In this document: positions 32,225-45,789 of the stretch, one piece after another
Layout: every line of letters starts with the position of its first letter
Numbering within the stretch: position 1 is the first letter of the stretch
From: Lutjanus erythropterus
Lineage: Eukaryota > Chordata > Actinopteri > Lutjaniformes > Lutjanidae
Direction: 5' to 3'
Assembly (NCBI GenBank): GCA_020091685.1
Contig: CM034603.1
Span: 20,664,715-20,728,714, forward strand
Length of the DNA stretch: 64,000 nt
Made by a program: the position numbers and the translations under genes
Notes under the pieces: generated by a model
What the model saw: the letters and a program-made list of their open reading frames with translations, nothing else
Told to the model about the DNA's origin: nothing
Database searches by the model: none

Positions 32225-33080
32225 GACAAAAGCTCGCTGAGCAGCGTGGTCACCAAGTTTGACCTGATGGTGACACTAAGTGGAAAGTCAGGGGATCGTC
32301 AAAGATATTACATTTCATTCTGAGATGGACATGAAAGTTTCTACCAAATTTCGTAGCAATCTATCCAATATTTCAGCAATGAGAGACAAGTGGATGAAGT
32401 AAAGACAACTTTATAATATACAGTTGATATGTAATAATTAGTCTTGACAGAAAGTCTTTGGCGCTTTGTCTCTACAGGGAGCCCTGAGGAGCAGCTAGAT
32501 AAATCTCCTACATGGAGCCCATACGCTATTGGTGGTAGCTGATGACTCAGGTTGTACTGATGAGGCTGATGAAATCATGAAATGATGAAGCTGTTGAATC
32601 TACAAAGACTGGGTGCTGATGGAGAGGAGGAAAGGTGCACAAACCAGCAGCATGAAATGCATCAAATGCAGTAAGAGGAACATATTTAAAAAATGCAGCA
32701 GCAAGATTAGAAGCTAACAATGAAGGTATGTGGCTCTGCTATTGGATAGAAGTGATTGAACAGTTGACGGCCCCAGACAATGACTGCAAAGAAAATACGA
32801 GTGTGAATGCATGAGAGGAGTGAAAGGCAGGATGGTAAGAGAAATAAACTACAAATAAACATGCAAAAGAATAAACCTCCTCACTGAACTTTGGCTATTG
32901 CTTCATTTGGTGAGACATTTCACTCTAAACCACAACTGGCAACTTCATAGTGGTGCCAGAGGAAAAACTCAAGGCATCACCAAAGACATTTGGATACGGT
33001 CAGTAGTTGTCATATTTCAGTCTGGACCAAAGTGGTGCACTGACTGGCCACAAGACAAACCAACATCACTACAGCCTTGT
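32225..33080 (-). repeat. Two worn copies of a common fish dispersed repeat
   Basis: Segments 32,225-32,420 and 32,898-33,080, read on the minus strand, match the repeat at 48,005-48,420: a TATTGGAT / CCATGAAA block, then TTTTCCTCTGGCACCA and GTGAAATGTCTC. They are diverged and non-coding. Confidence 0.5.
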
Positions 33081-33287
33081 TGCTAACATGACTAAAAAGA
33101 ATAAAATTTGAAGATCAAGTCGTAATTACTGCCAAATTCTCAGCCACGATGGCGTCAATGCATCAGTACCCTAATAATGATAATCACATATAGAGACACA
33201 ACCCCACAGGGCACAATCTGTCTGTATACAGTACTTTACTGCTGATACTTTGAGTACATTTTGCTGATAATACTTATGTACTTTTAC

Positions 33288-34217
33288 TTAAAGGATCAGT
33301 GTGTACGATTTAGTGGCATCTATAGCAGTGAGCCTGCAGATTGCAAACACCTCACCTCACCGGATACACACAGGAGGTGGAGGTGCTGCGAAATGCTGCA
33401 TCATGTCAGTTCTGGAGCAAGCAGCAGCCTGGATTAACATTAAACAGAAGTCTATGCTTCTTGTCTTGTCTGCTCATCTTTCTCCCTACTGTAGACCCAA
33501 CTGACAAATATGTGGAATAAGTATGTAATTTAAAAAGAAAAGAACTACCACAAACACCAGTGATACTATTTCCAGTGAATATAGTGGATGGAGAGATTTT
33601 GATCTTTCATCATGTAGGGAGAAAAATCAGGGCAATTGAAACTCCAGGCAAACAGCAGGGAGAGGGGGAGAGAAATGAAAACAGTTGGAAATGATGGGAT
33701 GCCTATTTCATCATTTTTCAGAATCAGATCATTTACATCATATACAATATCATTTATATTGCTTATAGTAGGTTATCAGTGCGCTTTCAAGTCAGATTGG
33801 CTCATGGATCATGGAAAAAATTGACACCAAAACTGTTGCTGCAGATTGCAAGCCAACTGTGGAGCGCCACACCACAGTACAATCTGTGTATTCAGGCCAG
33901 TTGATTGCCTTTGGGTCACTTCTGCATTCTTAGTGTGCCCGCTGTCACTCTCCCTTTCCAGTCGTGTAGAAGAACCTATGGTGGCTATGGAGGCCCTATC
34001 TAGAGTTAGTGTCTGCCTTGTCCACTCTGAGCTACTGTAGAAACAGGGCAATGCAACATAGCGGACTCTGTGAAAGAGGGCCTGTGCCCTCTGGAGATCT
34101 AAATGACTCATTTTAGTGTAAAAAAACCCAAAACAATTCTTATTTTCGGATGATTATACACTATATAATGTATATCTGCCAATAAACCCCTGTAAATTTT
34201 GCATACTGGCCCTTTAT
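33288..34217. mobile_element. TTAA MITE, TIR TTAAAGGATCAGTGTG
   Basis: Starts TTAAAGGATCAGTGTGTACG, followed by ATTTAGTGGCATCTA, and ends TACTGGCCCTTTA, the worn inverse. It shares its interior with the amylase intron 3 copy (9161-10236). No transposase is encoded; open frames inside are not gene-like. Confidence 0.65.
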
Positions 34218-35665
34218 GCAGCATATTTATGCAGCAGGATTTCAATGCTTCTCATACAATTGCAGTTCTCACATGCCATTCTCACAGCAAAGATGCAAAA
34301 AATAGCCGTCGCTGGCAGCGTTATAACCTCATCAACACTACAACGTGTCAAGCCAAAACACAAAACAGCTTTACTGAAACATTTTTATGAGTCAAATTAT
34401 CGGCCAACGTTTACAGTTAAGGTAGTTTTCAGGGATGCGTTGCATGAAATTTCAGACTCTCTTATCACAAATCAGATTCCAGCTTATCGGCTCTTCTGTG
34501 TTGTCTGAAGTGCTGGACGGTGCAATAAAAGCGGTCTGTCAGTCAGTTGTATTTGCTTCTTTATTGAGTGTCGTGGAGCTTCGGCCAAACGTCTGGAGCC
34601 AAACCTAAGCCCAGTCTGTTATTGAGTGAGTGTGGAGCACATATCTGGAGCTTGTCTAACAAAACCACCCAGTATTGGCGAAAGTGGGCAAGTAAGAGTG
34701 GTTTCCGTAACATAGCTGCAGCAATAAGGCATTGATGTGACATCATGTCTTCAATTACACCGAGATGATGGCGGGCTGACGGGCCACTTGTCACATTTGT
34801 CAAAGGAATGAGAGCTTTCTATGAAACCCTGGAATTTCTGGAAACAGAAAATAGTTTCTCCAGGATGAATTGAAGATTCCTTTATACATCTATCATTTCC
34901 GTCTCTTTTGTTGTGTGTACAAAGGACCCTTTTCCTTATCCCGACCTTCAAACCTTCAATCTCAGATCTTATTTTAGGCTTCTCCTCGCTGAACTATTGC
35001 AACTTTTCTAAGAGAGTCAGAACAATGTGCCCACATTTCTCACCCACTTACACCTAAACAGGAACTTTCAAAGTATAGCCTTTAACTTTTTGCGTGTGCG
35101 CATGTGTCTGTGTGTGCATGTGTGTATGCATCTCCATCCACGAGAGCAGTCGTGCCAGGGTGTGCGTTTTCTTCACAGTTTATGCCTATATGTGATTTTC
35201 AACGTTATATTTGTTCCAAGGTATCAATTTGGTGAGCAGGGTTTGACTTGGTGGCCAGTAATAAACTTCTATTCCAGTGCTGCCTGTGCAGTGGCCTCCA
35301 CCACAGGCAACTATGTGGCTGGCCGCCCGTGCCGCCACAGGGATAGCCATACATTTGACTGGTATGAGTCACTGCCCATTTACTACAGCTCTCCGACTGC
35401 AGGGCCACAGAGTGGTGCATCCAGTCATCGGGTTTCAGAGAAGCTTTGAGTTTAAAGAGAAATTATTTGTTTTAAAGTATAATGTTCCTGAATGATTGCA
35501 CATGATTTGCCGTTGTGGGATTCACTGAGGAAAAAGTTAGTGGTGTCTTATCAACTGTTTGACATTATTGTAAACCTGGGCCACAAATGAAAGCAATCTT
35601 ATTAATTTTTATACATTCGTTTTGGTAATTAATTGTGAGGTTTAACAATTAAAAAGTTTAAGTGA
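34218..35665. other. Intergenic; includes a GC-rich stop-free stretch near 35.2 kb
   Basis: No recognised gene. The plus strand is open across 35027-35449 (TG-rich first half, GC-rich second half). No domain was recognised in its translation, so it is not annotated as a gene; see findings. Confidence 0.4.
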
Positions 35666-35673
35666 CTGTACAG

Positions 35674-36432
35674 CAGGCATATTCAGGTACTTCTTGAGAA
35701 GGACCAGATTTGAAAAAAAGTAAAGTGCCAGTAGGCCAGACCCTTACATATGCTATTTCTGATCTGTAACATGAGGAATTTAAATGTGTCAAACTATGCA
35801 CCTTTTTATTTTTTCTCCATTTTGTTACTTTCCACAAATGGAACAGAAACATTATGTACAAAACTACAGGAAAAAACAAAACACCTTTCTAGATTAGATG
35901 TATCTTGTTTTAAGGTTATGAGGTAATTTATTTAACTTTTACAATGAGGATGTAAAATGAGATTTCATTGTAGTTCCCTCTTTATTGGAATTGATTTAAT
36001 AAATTAAGAAACTGATTTAATAATAATAGAGAATTTTGCACTGCACAGTGCAAACTGTTGATGAACATGAAGTGGCCTTTGTGTGTAGCTGTGTCAGTCA
36101 CCTGAGTGACACTGATGACAAGGATCTTTTTTTTTTTTTTTTTTTTAAGAAACTCTCTTTTGAAGAAATTCTTTCCATTTCTTTCAGCTAAAGTGAGGAC
36201 AGGAAAGGGGGAGGGCTGGGCATGACACGAAGCAAAGGGACGCAGGCGGGAGTTGAGCCCACAGCCACCGCAGAGAACTCGCAGCCTCAACACATGGCCC
36301 ACACGCCCCATCAACCAAGTCACCAGGCCACCTCTATTTCTTTCTTTTTTAAAAAAATAAATGATCAAAGGGCCACTTTGAGATTGTTAAAGGATCGGAT
36401 TCAGTCCACGGGCCAGCAGTTGAATACATCTG
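35674..36432. mobile_element. hAT-like element with 8-bp target duplication, interrupted by a SINE
   Basis: Starts CAGGCATATTCAGGTACT and ends CAGTTGAATACATCTG, an imperfect inverse. The flanks are CTGTACAG (35666-35673) and CTATATAG (36433-36440), matching at 6 of 8 bases. Subterminal GGACCAGAT and GGGCCAGCAG fit the family style. A tRNA-derived SINE sits inside at about 36127-36342. Confidence 0.65.
36127..36342 (-). mobile_element. tRNA-derived SINE, older copy, nested in a hAT-like element
   Basis: On the minus strand it reads GGTGGCCTGGTGACTTGG, then GGGCGTGTGGGCCATGTG and a diverged B box GGGCTCAACTCC, then a GTCATGCCCAGCCC body and an A-rich tail (plus-strand poly-T at 36127-36146). 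It aligns block for block with the SINE at 51066-51269. Confidence 0.75.
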
Positions 36433-36685
36433 CTATATAGTTTCCCCCGTCCCATAAAGGAGACATTAATGGTTAGGCAAACTTTGGTCACTGCTCTTCG
36501 GCTTTATTTGGCACTTTACTTGAATATATATTGTATATTGTCAGAGTGTAATGATAGTATCTTGTGATTATGATATCAGCACATTATGAAGAAGTCAAAA
36601 GCAGCATTTGTTTAAAAAATGTTTTAAAAATCTGCTTTACAGCCACATGTTTCAGCCAAGGTCTCTTACTGAAACGATCTAGGCC

Positions 36686-37432
36686 TTAAAGGAACAATGT
36701 GCAAAATCGAGGAGAATCTGTTGGATCTATCCAAAAGTTGTTTACAAAGAGAGAAAATCTAATCATCAAAAATAACATTAGTGAGTACTAATGCAAAATT
36801 ATATTGTATCCCAGTTAAAGAAGTGAATTTATCAAACATTTGTAGCAAAGAACTGAAAACATATAGGACATTAAATTGTAAATAACAGTTTAAAAATAAC
36901 ATTGAATGAATATGAAAATGGATGATCAGATATGAACTCTGGTATAGAAGGATGAAGTACAGGAACAAGTTCTTTTTGTGTTGTATTCTTTTGTTGTTTG
37001 TTTATTTTTTTGTGTTTTGTTGTTCAATCTTCTCTTGTTAAATATAGTGTGTTATTGTAAAGTAAATGTTATAAGCTGTAGCTTCAGCCTACACCTTTTT
37101 CAGAAGTGTCTAAGTTATGTTAAATTACTTTATTATGATGTTTTTGACTGCATTATTTAAGTATCTGCTATTTTTAAGAGGCAGTGTGTATTAATGTGTA
37201 GGAATTTGTAGATTTATACATGAACTCATTTCTATGCAAACTAAAATAAATTCCAGTTCAATTCTAATTGGCAGAATATATCAGGACTGCAACAGAAATG
37301 GAAACACTTTTTGTAAGTTTTGCGGCCACCTTGGTTCTCCTTCATGTTTGGAAGGGGAGAGCAATATTCAGTTGGTTGTAATATACAGCCTCACCACTAG
37401 ATGTCAATAAATCCTAAACACTGGTACTTTAA
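36686..37432. mobile_element. TTAA MITE, TIR TTAAAGGAACAATGTG / TTAAAGTACCAGTGTT
   Basis: The left end is TTAAAGGAACAATGTGCAAA. The right end, read inverse, is TTAAAGTACCAGTGTTTAGG followed by TGACATCTAGTGGTGAGG, matching the subterminal region of the 33288 and 9161 elements. TTAA is present at both borders. Confidence 0.6.
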
Positions 37433-39287
37433 AGGATGACATATTTTTGTTACTGTCAACATATCCCAAAAAAAACAAAATGAATTGATTCTATTAATAA
37501 GTATTGTGTTGTATATCTGATTCCTCTGTTCTATAGAGCTCCAGTGTTTCCCACAAACAGTTGCAAACACATCAAAGAGTGAGGCTGTTGCACTAAATGA
37601 TGTGTTCATTTATTACAATAAACATGAGCAGTGTAGTTTATTTTGAGTCGGTCAAACATCCACCATCCTGCTGCTGTAAATACCCAGCAGAGAACTTTAT
37701 GTATTACTCCTCGGCTGAAAATAAATACTATAAAACAGATTTTAAAACAGAAGATTTTAAAGATTCAGTAGAGACCAGTGGCTTTGAGTGTAATAGGAAT
37801 GTAATAGAAAGAAATTGGCTATCACATTTTTGGTTTCTGTGTTTTCATAGGATTTGTCAGCAATAAAAGAAAAAAAGGAAATAACAGCAGTCTCATTCAT
37901 TATTACCTCAGAGCAGTCTGCATTTATCTCTTGGTACTTTGTTGATCGATTACACCGCTGTTATTCCATTTCCTATATGTTTCCCACTCTGCATGCGACT
38001 CACAAAGTGTCTATCCATAATGCACAAAGGCATTACATTATTGTAATCCTCTGTCTCTGACTCCCCAAACTGGATAATCGATCACAATTCTTTGATCAGA
38101 ACAGCCACAGCTTCCTCCTGGATTGACTCATTTTTGTTACGAGCTGTATAGCTGACAGGAAAAATGAAATATATAGGAAAAAATGCTACCTGAATCATGG
38201 TGAAAGCAAAGCTGTCTTTGGAAACAATGACACTCCTATTGGGAGGAATGATTCCACATGCAGGAATGTGTTCTCACTCTGTTTAAATGATTCCAGACAT
38301 GCTGCTCTCCCTATCGGCTTTACGCGGGTGCGCAGGCAGCACGCATACACGTGCACACACACACTCCCACCCCCTCCACCCTCCACCCAATACAATTACA
38401 CTCTTCATACTTAGCATTCGGGGTGTTCGTTGATCTGCTGAACCCAGGAGGTTTTGCTGCAGCATCACTTGCCAGTGGCTTGTTACGGCCTTACGCATCT
38501 GAGAGCAAAAGACAGCCGTTACTAGAAACGTAAACCCAGCTGTTCTGCCACCTCTGCGTTTGAGTCTTACTCACAGAAGTATAAGTGCCTCAGCTGGAAA
38601 AGCCAATGGATCAACGTCACTCAAAAATGTTCATAATGGTCTTTTATGTTATTGCAGGTCCACCCAGCAGCTTCCCTTCCTCACAGCCAGGATTTGGCAT
38701 TCTTTGACAGCCAGATGTTGGAGTTAGAAAAGAGACTTCTGGGTGGTGCCAACCTCTTTTATTAAGAACAGCATTCAAAGAGTTGCAATAGGTTACAAGG
38801 TTCATTTATTTATCATTTCGCAACACAGTGTTGTATAACGAGACGTTGGTTGTGGTCCATAAACAAAAATATATAATCAATATACAATTTAGACACAAAA
38901 TTGGTAAATAAACAGTTTTTCATCGTATAGAAGACAGACAACGAGAATTTTTTTTTATTTACAATGGAGTACAAGAATTCTTTTATTTGAAAGGGTGTTA
39001 TTTGAAGTGATGAACCAACAAAGAATTCATCCAACCATTAGCTCTGGAGCTCATTGTTTTGGTTCACTCTCACCACCTTCATCAGCTTTGTTTTCAGCTA
39101 TATGCAGCAACAGCACCACTGCACACTGCCTGCCCAGCGCCCAGAGCTGCGAAAAGACAGATATTTCCTTCAGGAATTGATGTAAAGCAAATCTTCAAAC
39201 TCCGAGGCCCGCCTCCCTGCAGAAGAAATGGGGCTATACAATTTGTACAGTGTGCAACACCCTCTGTCCTTCAACTCTCAGTCGAGT
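37433..39287. other. Intergenic, no gene recognised
   Basis: AT-rich with a small GC/CA-rich patch at 38,310-38,400. No gene, repeat family or RNA was recognised. Confidence 0.45.
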
Positions 39288-39800
39288 AAGGCAAGGCAAG
39301 ACAAGTTTATTTCCATTGCGCCTTTCAGACACAAGGCAGTTGTTTTACAGGAGCATAGAAATAAATTAAAATTAAACATTAACAGAACTGCATTTAAAAG
39401 GCAATAAATACAAAAGTGAAAGTAAACAAATATAAAAAAAGAAGTTCAAGAAGTTATGTATCTACTAAAGATGCAGCAAATAATAATGTCTAAGCCTTGA
39501 TTTAAATGAGCTGATTGTTCCAGCAGATTTCAAATATTCAGAAAGCTTTTTCCACAGGTGGGGAGCACAGAAAGTAAACACTGCTCCTTGCTTGGTTTTG
39601 ATCCTGGGAACATTGAGTAAACCTGCTCCAGATGACTTGAGGGGTCTTGTTGCTTCATGACGTGCAAGTAAATCAGAGATGTATTTAGGCCAGAGACTAT
39701 TTAGTGTTTCAGAAGATAACTTTTAAAATTTACCATTTCATTTGACACACAGGAAGCCAGTGCAGTGATTTAAGGACTCATTTAATGTGCTCCACTTTCT
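39288..39800 (-). mobile_element. 5'-truncated LINE (L2/CR1-like), reverse transcriptase C-terminus and 3' UTR
   Basis: Read on the minus strand, fragments of a non-LTR reverse transcriptase C-terminus appear in order: LHWLPVC near 39,745, then PKYISDLLARHEATRP, SSGAGLLNVPR, and CAPHLWKKL then SAGTISSFKS. A 3' UTR ends AATAAACTTGTC with a CTTGCCTTGCC tail at 39,288. Stop codons and frame breaks show it is dead. It is heavily 5'-truncated, as usual for LINE copies. Confidence 0.85.
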
Positions 39801-42800
39801 TATCTCAGTTTTTGCACATGCAAATGCACATTGCAAATATCCATCTATTACCTATAACCACTTGTCCTTTGGAGGGTCTTGACACCAGACAAGAGGACAG
39901 GCATGCCTTGGACAGGTCACCATTTCATCACAGAGCTGACACATATACTGTTTTAAACCAAAATTAGGGCGTGTATTGCAGGTTCTTTAAACACAGCGAA
40001 ATGCTCTAAAAAAGGTGATCAACCCTTTTCTCACTGCCAGCAGATGAGTTCTGTTTTTAGTTCTGATGTGCGCTGGAAAGCCAAGAGTCAACTCCTGTGT
40101 GCAGGAGAGCAGAGAGAAACACATTTTGTAAGGCTTCAGTATATTATTCAGTATATTTGTAGCTTCTAACTGGATATCTGTGGTTTGAAGTTTAGTTTCT
40201 CTTCTGCATCCCGTTTTTGTACTTTCAGGTATCTGCTTTATTTAACTGTTTAGGAGTTGTGATAAGTCACTAGAGACCAAAATAGAAGTTAATGCAGATT
40301 TAAGTTAAGTTGTGAATGTATATATTATTTATAAGGTCCTACTGTCTCTATCAGCAACTGGAGTAATGCTCAGACAACACAAAGAAAAAAAATAAACTTA
40401 TAATATAATAAGGTAAAAGTTTTTCCACTACTTTTCCACTTGAGTACTGCCTGGAAGAATGATGACTTTTGATTGGCTTGTTGCAGAAGCTTGCGGAGGG
40501 ACGCATAGGCACCGCAGTTTACCAGCACCGTGGAAAAAACGCTCCATCCAGCTGGAGGTTACTGTAACCCAAAACCACCATGTTGGAAACCACCCAATCC
40601 ATACACTGTGGGAGGTGATGAACATGGAAAAAAGGGAGCTACTGCTGCTACTGCATTTACCTTTTCCGTCGTAACTGTCAGATTTAATACTGGTAACACT
40701 CAAGATGGAGGGATAAAAACTCCTGACCACAGAGAATAATCAGTTCAATGTAGGCTATCTGCCAAAATTACTCATCGACCATATTTTATGGCACTTTATT
40801 CAAGCAAAGCATTGTTACAGTGCCATCAGTGGAAGATATAGTCAGGGCCTAAGTGCAAGTGGAACAAAATGGCCCATTCATATTCTCAGTGTTGCGGGTG
40901 ATATGAGTGCAGTACTCTGTAATCTACTTCATGTGTTTTTCCATATCTGCGGCCACAGTTGTGTCTTTGGTCTTCCATGGGAGCACACACAGGCATAATC
41001 AAGGAGTTAAGCCAATGTGGTTTGTATTTTAGCCACTTTTTGCTTTGAGGTACGGTGGCATTGTCTGCTGGCTACAGATCTCTTTCAGTGCAACTAATCT
41101 GAATCTTTTGGCCTTGATTGTGCAGCATTTTAGCATTTTTATCAGTACATTTATTAGCCTTTGTTCCTGTAGCCATACTCGTGCACAACACGCTGCATTC
41201 AAATAAGCAAAGACTGAATAAACTAATCACTAATCAGCTGATTACAGCAACAGAAATGGGCAAGTATTATTTTTTCCGAAATTTGATCATTTATCTGCAA
41301 TATTTTCCTACACATTTGGAGCTGGACTGCCCTTCAAGTTGTGACTAAGCAGAAAAACATGTAATCCAGGGTGTGTAATTTGGAAGTCAAGATTTAAATT
41401 CTTGACACTTAAAGGCCTTATTTAGATGCCAGTTCCAATCCTTCCCAAACAAACAACAACATGTAGTTTATTCTGAGAATAAAGGGTGACCATGGTGTCA
41501 ACATCACTTACAAATATGAAAGTTGTCAAACAACATGCCTCTATGTGCAGAAGTAAAAGTGTTATTACACTGATGATTATGTAGTATATTAAACACACAA
41601 TATGTGAGTTCTGCCACCAGGGGACTCTCTCACATTAACACATTAACAAAAGTTGTAGTTTGATAACATCTGCAGTAGTATGACATCACGAGAGTTATTG
41701 TTGTCATTGTTAAACAACCACCATTTCAGATGAAGAGGTATCTGACGTAAAATCATGTTCATGTACGAGGTAGTGCTTAAAAGTTTTATTCACGTTACAT
41801 TTAGCCACGTTCGCTGACCTCCTTCCTCACTCTCCGATGTATCCCCTTTAACTTACAGCAACTACTAGATAGCAAGAAATGCATCATTACCTTGATTAAA
41901 TTACAAAATTCTTTGGGTTTGACCATTGTTGGAAACATTTGGAATAATGTCAGACCACATCTCAACAAAATACTATATAAGATGTCTAGCATTTTCAGCC
42001 ATTTTAATGCAGAAGTGTCACATATTAAAGCTTAAGCCTACACTAACAAGCTCACAATGGCAATACTAACTGTTGTTTAACAAGTAGAATGTTTGCACCT
42101 TAGTTTAGCATGTTAGCTAAAATTTGCTCATTAGCACTAAATAAAACTAAAGACAAACAATATCATTAGCTTTACAAGCACTTGGACAAATAAAAAATAA
42201 AACCTTTGACCTGATGGTGACACTAGATGAAATATTATGAGATGACTAAAGTTATTACAATTAACCCCTTGGGAAACATGAATGTCTGCAACAGACTTGT
42301 CAAATACCGACATTTTGTGACCGCCGTGCAGCATCTCATACAGGGTACCCTTTAAAGTCTGTATGTGTCACTGCTAGAAAGCCTTTGTAACACGTGGTTT
42401 ATGATGTGAAATGGACTTAGTTTGGGTAGGTTTAGGCACAAAAACTACTTCGGTGAGTGTGTTACGTTACGTACACATGACACCACTGAAGAGAAAACAG
42501 AAGTCATGTGATGCACATAATGTTATGTACCTTAAAACAGTTACTAACATTTTGTTTTTCACCTGGGGCTTATTGCATTTGAACCATTCACTCCCCTCAC
42601 CTCCTCCAGACGCAGACTTCTCCTTTACACTATGTCAAAAGCCTGATGTGTCTCATACAGCCGTGGATGGGTTTCCATTAAAGTTAATTGCTTCGTCTCT
42701 TTCAGCCACTAATGGGTACCATGCGTGTCTGTATGAGCTGCCGAGGGGCGGTGACAAAATGACGGTATTTTACGAGCTGGGAATGAGAAGGGGCTTACTA
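39801..42800. other. Intergenic, no gene recognised
   Basis: Contains scattered repeat-like segments (for example GGTAGGTTTAGGCACAAAAAC near 42,426, a phrase common in fish repeats) but no delimitable element and no gene. Confidence 0.4.
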
Positions 42801-42806
42801 TCCAGT

Positions 42807-43000
42807 AGTTGCTGAGACATTTCACTCCACAATGATAACAAACCACAAATGTCAACCTCATGGTGATACGACATGAAAAAGGGGGTCTCCAGAGTTGTCA
42901 GGGTTCATCATCTGAAAACCATGAATGACAGCAGAAAAATTTTATGGCAATCCATCAAGCAGAGGAAAAGTCAGAGCATCACCAAAGTCGGTAACGTTTC
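42807..43000 (-). repeat. Copy of the 48005 dispersed repeat family
   Basis: The minus strand reads CTTTGGTGATGCTCTGAC, TTTTCCTCT, GGATTGCCATAAAATTTT and CAACCTCATG-like blocks in family order, ending GTGAAATGTCTCAGCAACT (inverse at 42,807). Non-coding. Confidence 0.5.
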
Positions 43001-45789
43001 TCTCAGCGTCACAGTCTGTCTTGTTTTGCTGTTGGCGTTTGTGTCGTCCCCTCCTGTCCTTGCTTCACAAAGGCATAATTCAACCCATCCCGTTGGCCTG
43101 TTCCTTGATTCTTCACCATGTTGACCATCTCCAACAAAAACAAACGTACCAGCATCACACAAATACTGCCTCTATAATCATCTGCTTTCCCACACCCAAA
43201 CTCTCAGACGACGGCTATCACATGTCTAGCACTCGCTGGCAAATGACACTGATCATCTGCTCAATCATCACTTCACATTACTGCCATGAGAGCTTGTTTC
43301 AGTTGGAGTTTTGTCCCATCTGGCATTGCAGCACCGAAACAAACTGCCTCACTGACTATGTTCTGTGCTGGAAATTGTGAATGCATCTCTGAGGAATCTT
43401 TTATCTTTATCTGTATGTTGCTGTGTTTATAGATGTGTGTTTCAGTGAACTGGCTGCAAAAACAAATCCCCCTTCTGGGATAATTAAATATAAAGTGTAA
43501 GTTGTTGAGTCTGGACCAAAGTTGGGAGCCAACTGACAAGCAGACCGATATTGCCATCCCAGATTTTCAATGTCGGCAGGACCAATAAATAAACGATCAG
43601 GCCTGGTTCCACAACAGTATGACTGGGGGTGTATGTACAATTAGTGGCAGCAGTGAAAGCAGTAGCAGCATAGGTGTTACTGGTCAGCATTTAGTCCCTG
43701 ATGAACAAATTATGCTGGAATACAGCTTTAAAAAAGTGGCCTCCAGTCATGTTTTAAACAAAATAAAATTCTCTGCAAAAAGTAATAAATTGTGTCTGAT
43801 GGGGATGGGTTTTTTTTTTTCAAAATAACTTGAAATACCTTGTTAAAATGGTTTAGATATAGCTCAACACCTCACCTTCATTTAGTATTCAAGGATTCAT
43901 GAATATGCCAATAGTCCCCATCCTCTCCACATGATATGTCTTATAATACATGAAAAAAACCACATGGACGTTGTGGTTTTCTTTATGAGTCATGTTGATA
44001 AATCTGCACCTGCCAGAGTGCGGTTGTGTTACCCACAACTGCTTATTGTGCTGCAGTATAACCCTACAGACCTGTACAATGATCGGATTGGTCGATCAAA
44101 ACTCCATATCCTGCTTTTTTTTATGAAGGACATGTCCTATGACGAGGACTCATCTCTTTTCCAAGTTCTCTAGCAAAAATCAGTGTCTTGTGTTTTACTC
44201 TTGAACGCTGTTATGTAACATTAATTACTAAACTAAACACCAAATTTCAACTGAGGGTGCCATGCATGCTTTTGTTCTGCTTTCTGCAGAACTAAGCCTG
44301 GAAATGATTACAGCATAGCTCCTTATTAATAATCTCTCAATTACTTGTCATCTAGTTTAAGTCACAGTCCTTTTTCTCCTGTCCTAATTTGAAGCAGAAG
44401 AAACCTTGTGTTGATTTACAGTATCAGATTTTCCAATTACTTGATAAATAATCCACATTGTGTCAGTTTAGCTGATGTTCAGATGCTGATTTATTACTTA
44501 ATGCTGGACTCCCACTTTCTGTTTCATTCATTGGCATCATACTTTCCTCTTATTTAGTCATATAATAAAAATCATGGCTGCTCACTCATGAGAATGACAA
44601 GCCAAGGCAGGTTTTCAGGCTGATTTGAGAAGACACCTGGAACTCAAACTGTTACTGGCTTGTAAGAGCATGTGTCCAAACAGCTTCAAGGATGGCTTAA
44701 AACAAGCTAAAATTAGCCAAATAGTGAAATGCAGCTCTGCACACAGCTGGGCTCAGTAAATATGCCTATATGCATTTGTATGGGACTGTTATCTTGAAAG
44801 GGTGATGGCTGGTTGGAAAAAGAGTCTCCCCACTGACTGTTTTATGACTGGAAACCCTGTGTGCATACCCACTCATTAAGATGTCAGGGGGAATATACCT
44901 GTTGCAATAAAAAGTTAGCCAGCACACATTTGCTTAGTCACTAAACTGTGAGAAATGGTTTTTAAGTCCAGCATTTACTCTCACTCCTCCCTGAGTATCT
45001 GGACAGTCTTCAGAAAAACAGTGGAAAGAATAACCCTTCATCTGGATGTTAAAACATTCTCACCAACCTTGAACTACATAACTGGACAGTTTCTAATTTT
45101 TTATGTTTAGGTGGAGTTTTTACTCCCCCTACACTTGTAGTAATATGGGGCAATTTTTTAATGAGTCGGTCCCAATTATATTTATATGCTCAGTGTACAA
45201 ACAAGGTAGCTAAAAGTTTGGAGGACATTGTGGGCCACCATGCTATTCATGCTATTACACTGACTGACAGTTGGTGTCAGTAATGTCCAGTGTGTCAGGA
45301 AAGGCAGGTAAAATGAATACAGGTTTCTAAATACTGTATAAATTGGCTTTCCAAATTTTTTATGTGGAAAGAAGTGCATTCCACATGTTTGATAGGCCTC
45401 AGGGATACACACATAACTTTGCCTCTTTACAGGAAAACAAACATACGTGGATATATCCATGCAAACATTTAAAGGCTACGCAAAATTCACTTCTCTGGAC
45501 TGTTTTCTTGCTGAAAAATGATCTAAATAACATTGTCTGCTTAGGCTTATAATAGCTTCAGCTGAACTACAGAAAGTTTTTTTGCCCAGAATGAGGAGAT
45601 TTTCTCTCCCATTTCTTCCATTGCAACATGTTCTCACTCCCAACTCTTCAAATACAGCAGCTTGGTCAGTGGCCTTACACTTCAGACAATGATGCTGTAG
45701 GAGCAGTTTTGTATGTGGCTCAGGTTAGGATAAAGGATAAAGGTACAAAAATAACTGTTAGTTATGTAAGTTGACATAAGCAACATATG
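43001..45789. other. Intergenic, no gene recognised
   Basis: Open frames here are overlapping and lack domains. No splice-supported exon, RNA or intact transposon was recognised. Confidence 0.45.

Noticed and set aside
36222-36440. Open frames across the SINE region at 36 kb, and the similar one at 51.0-51.25 kb
   Set aside because: Their translations resemble each other only because both cover copies of the same tRNA-derived SINE.
42925-43380. 151-codon plus-strand open frame
   Set aside because: It starts in a dispersed repeat (42807-43000), overlaps other equally open frames, and shows no domain or exon signals.
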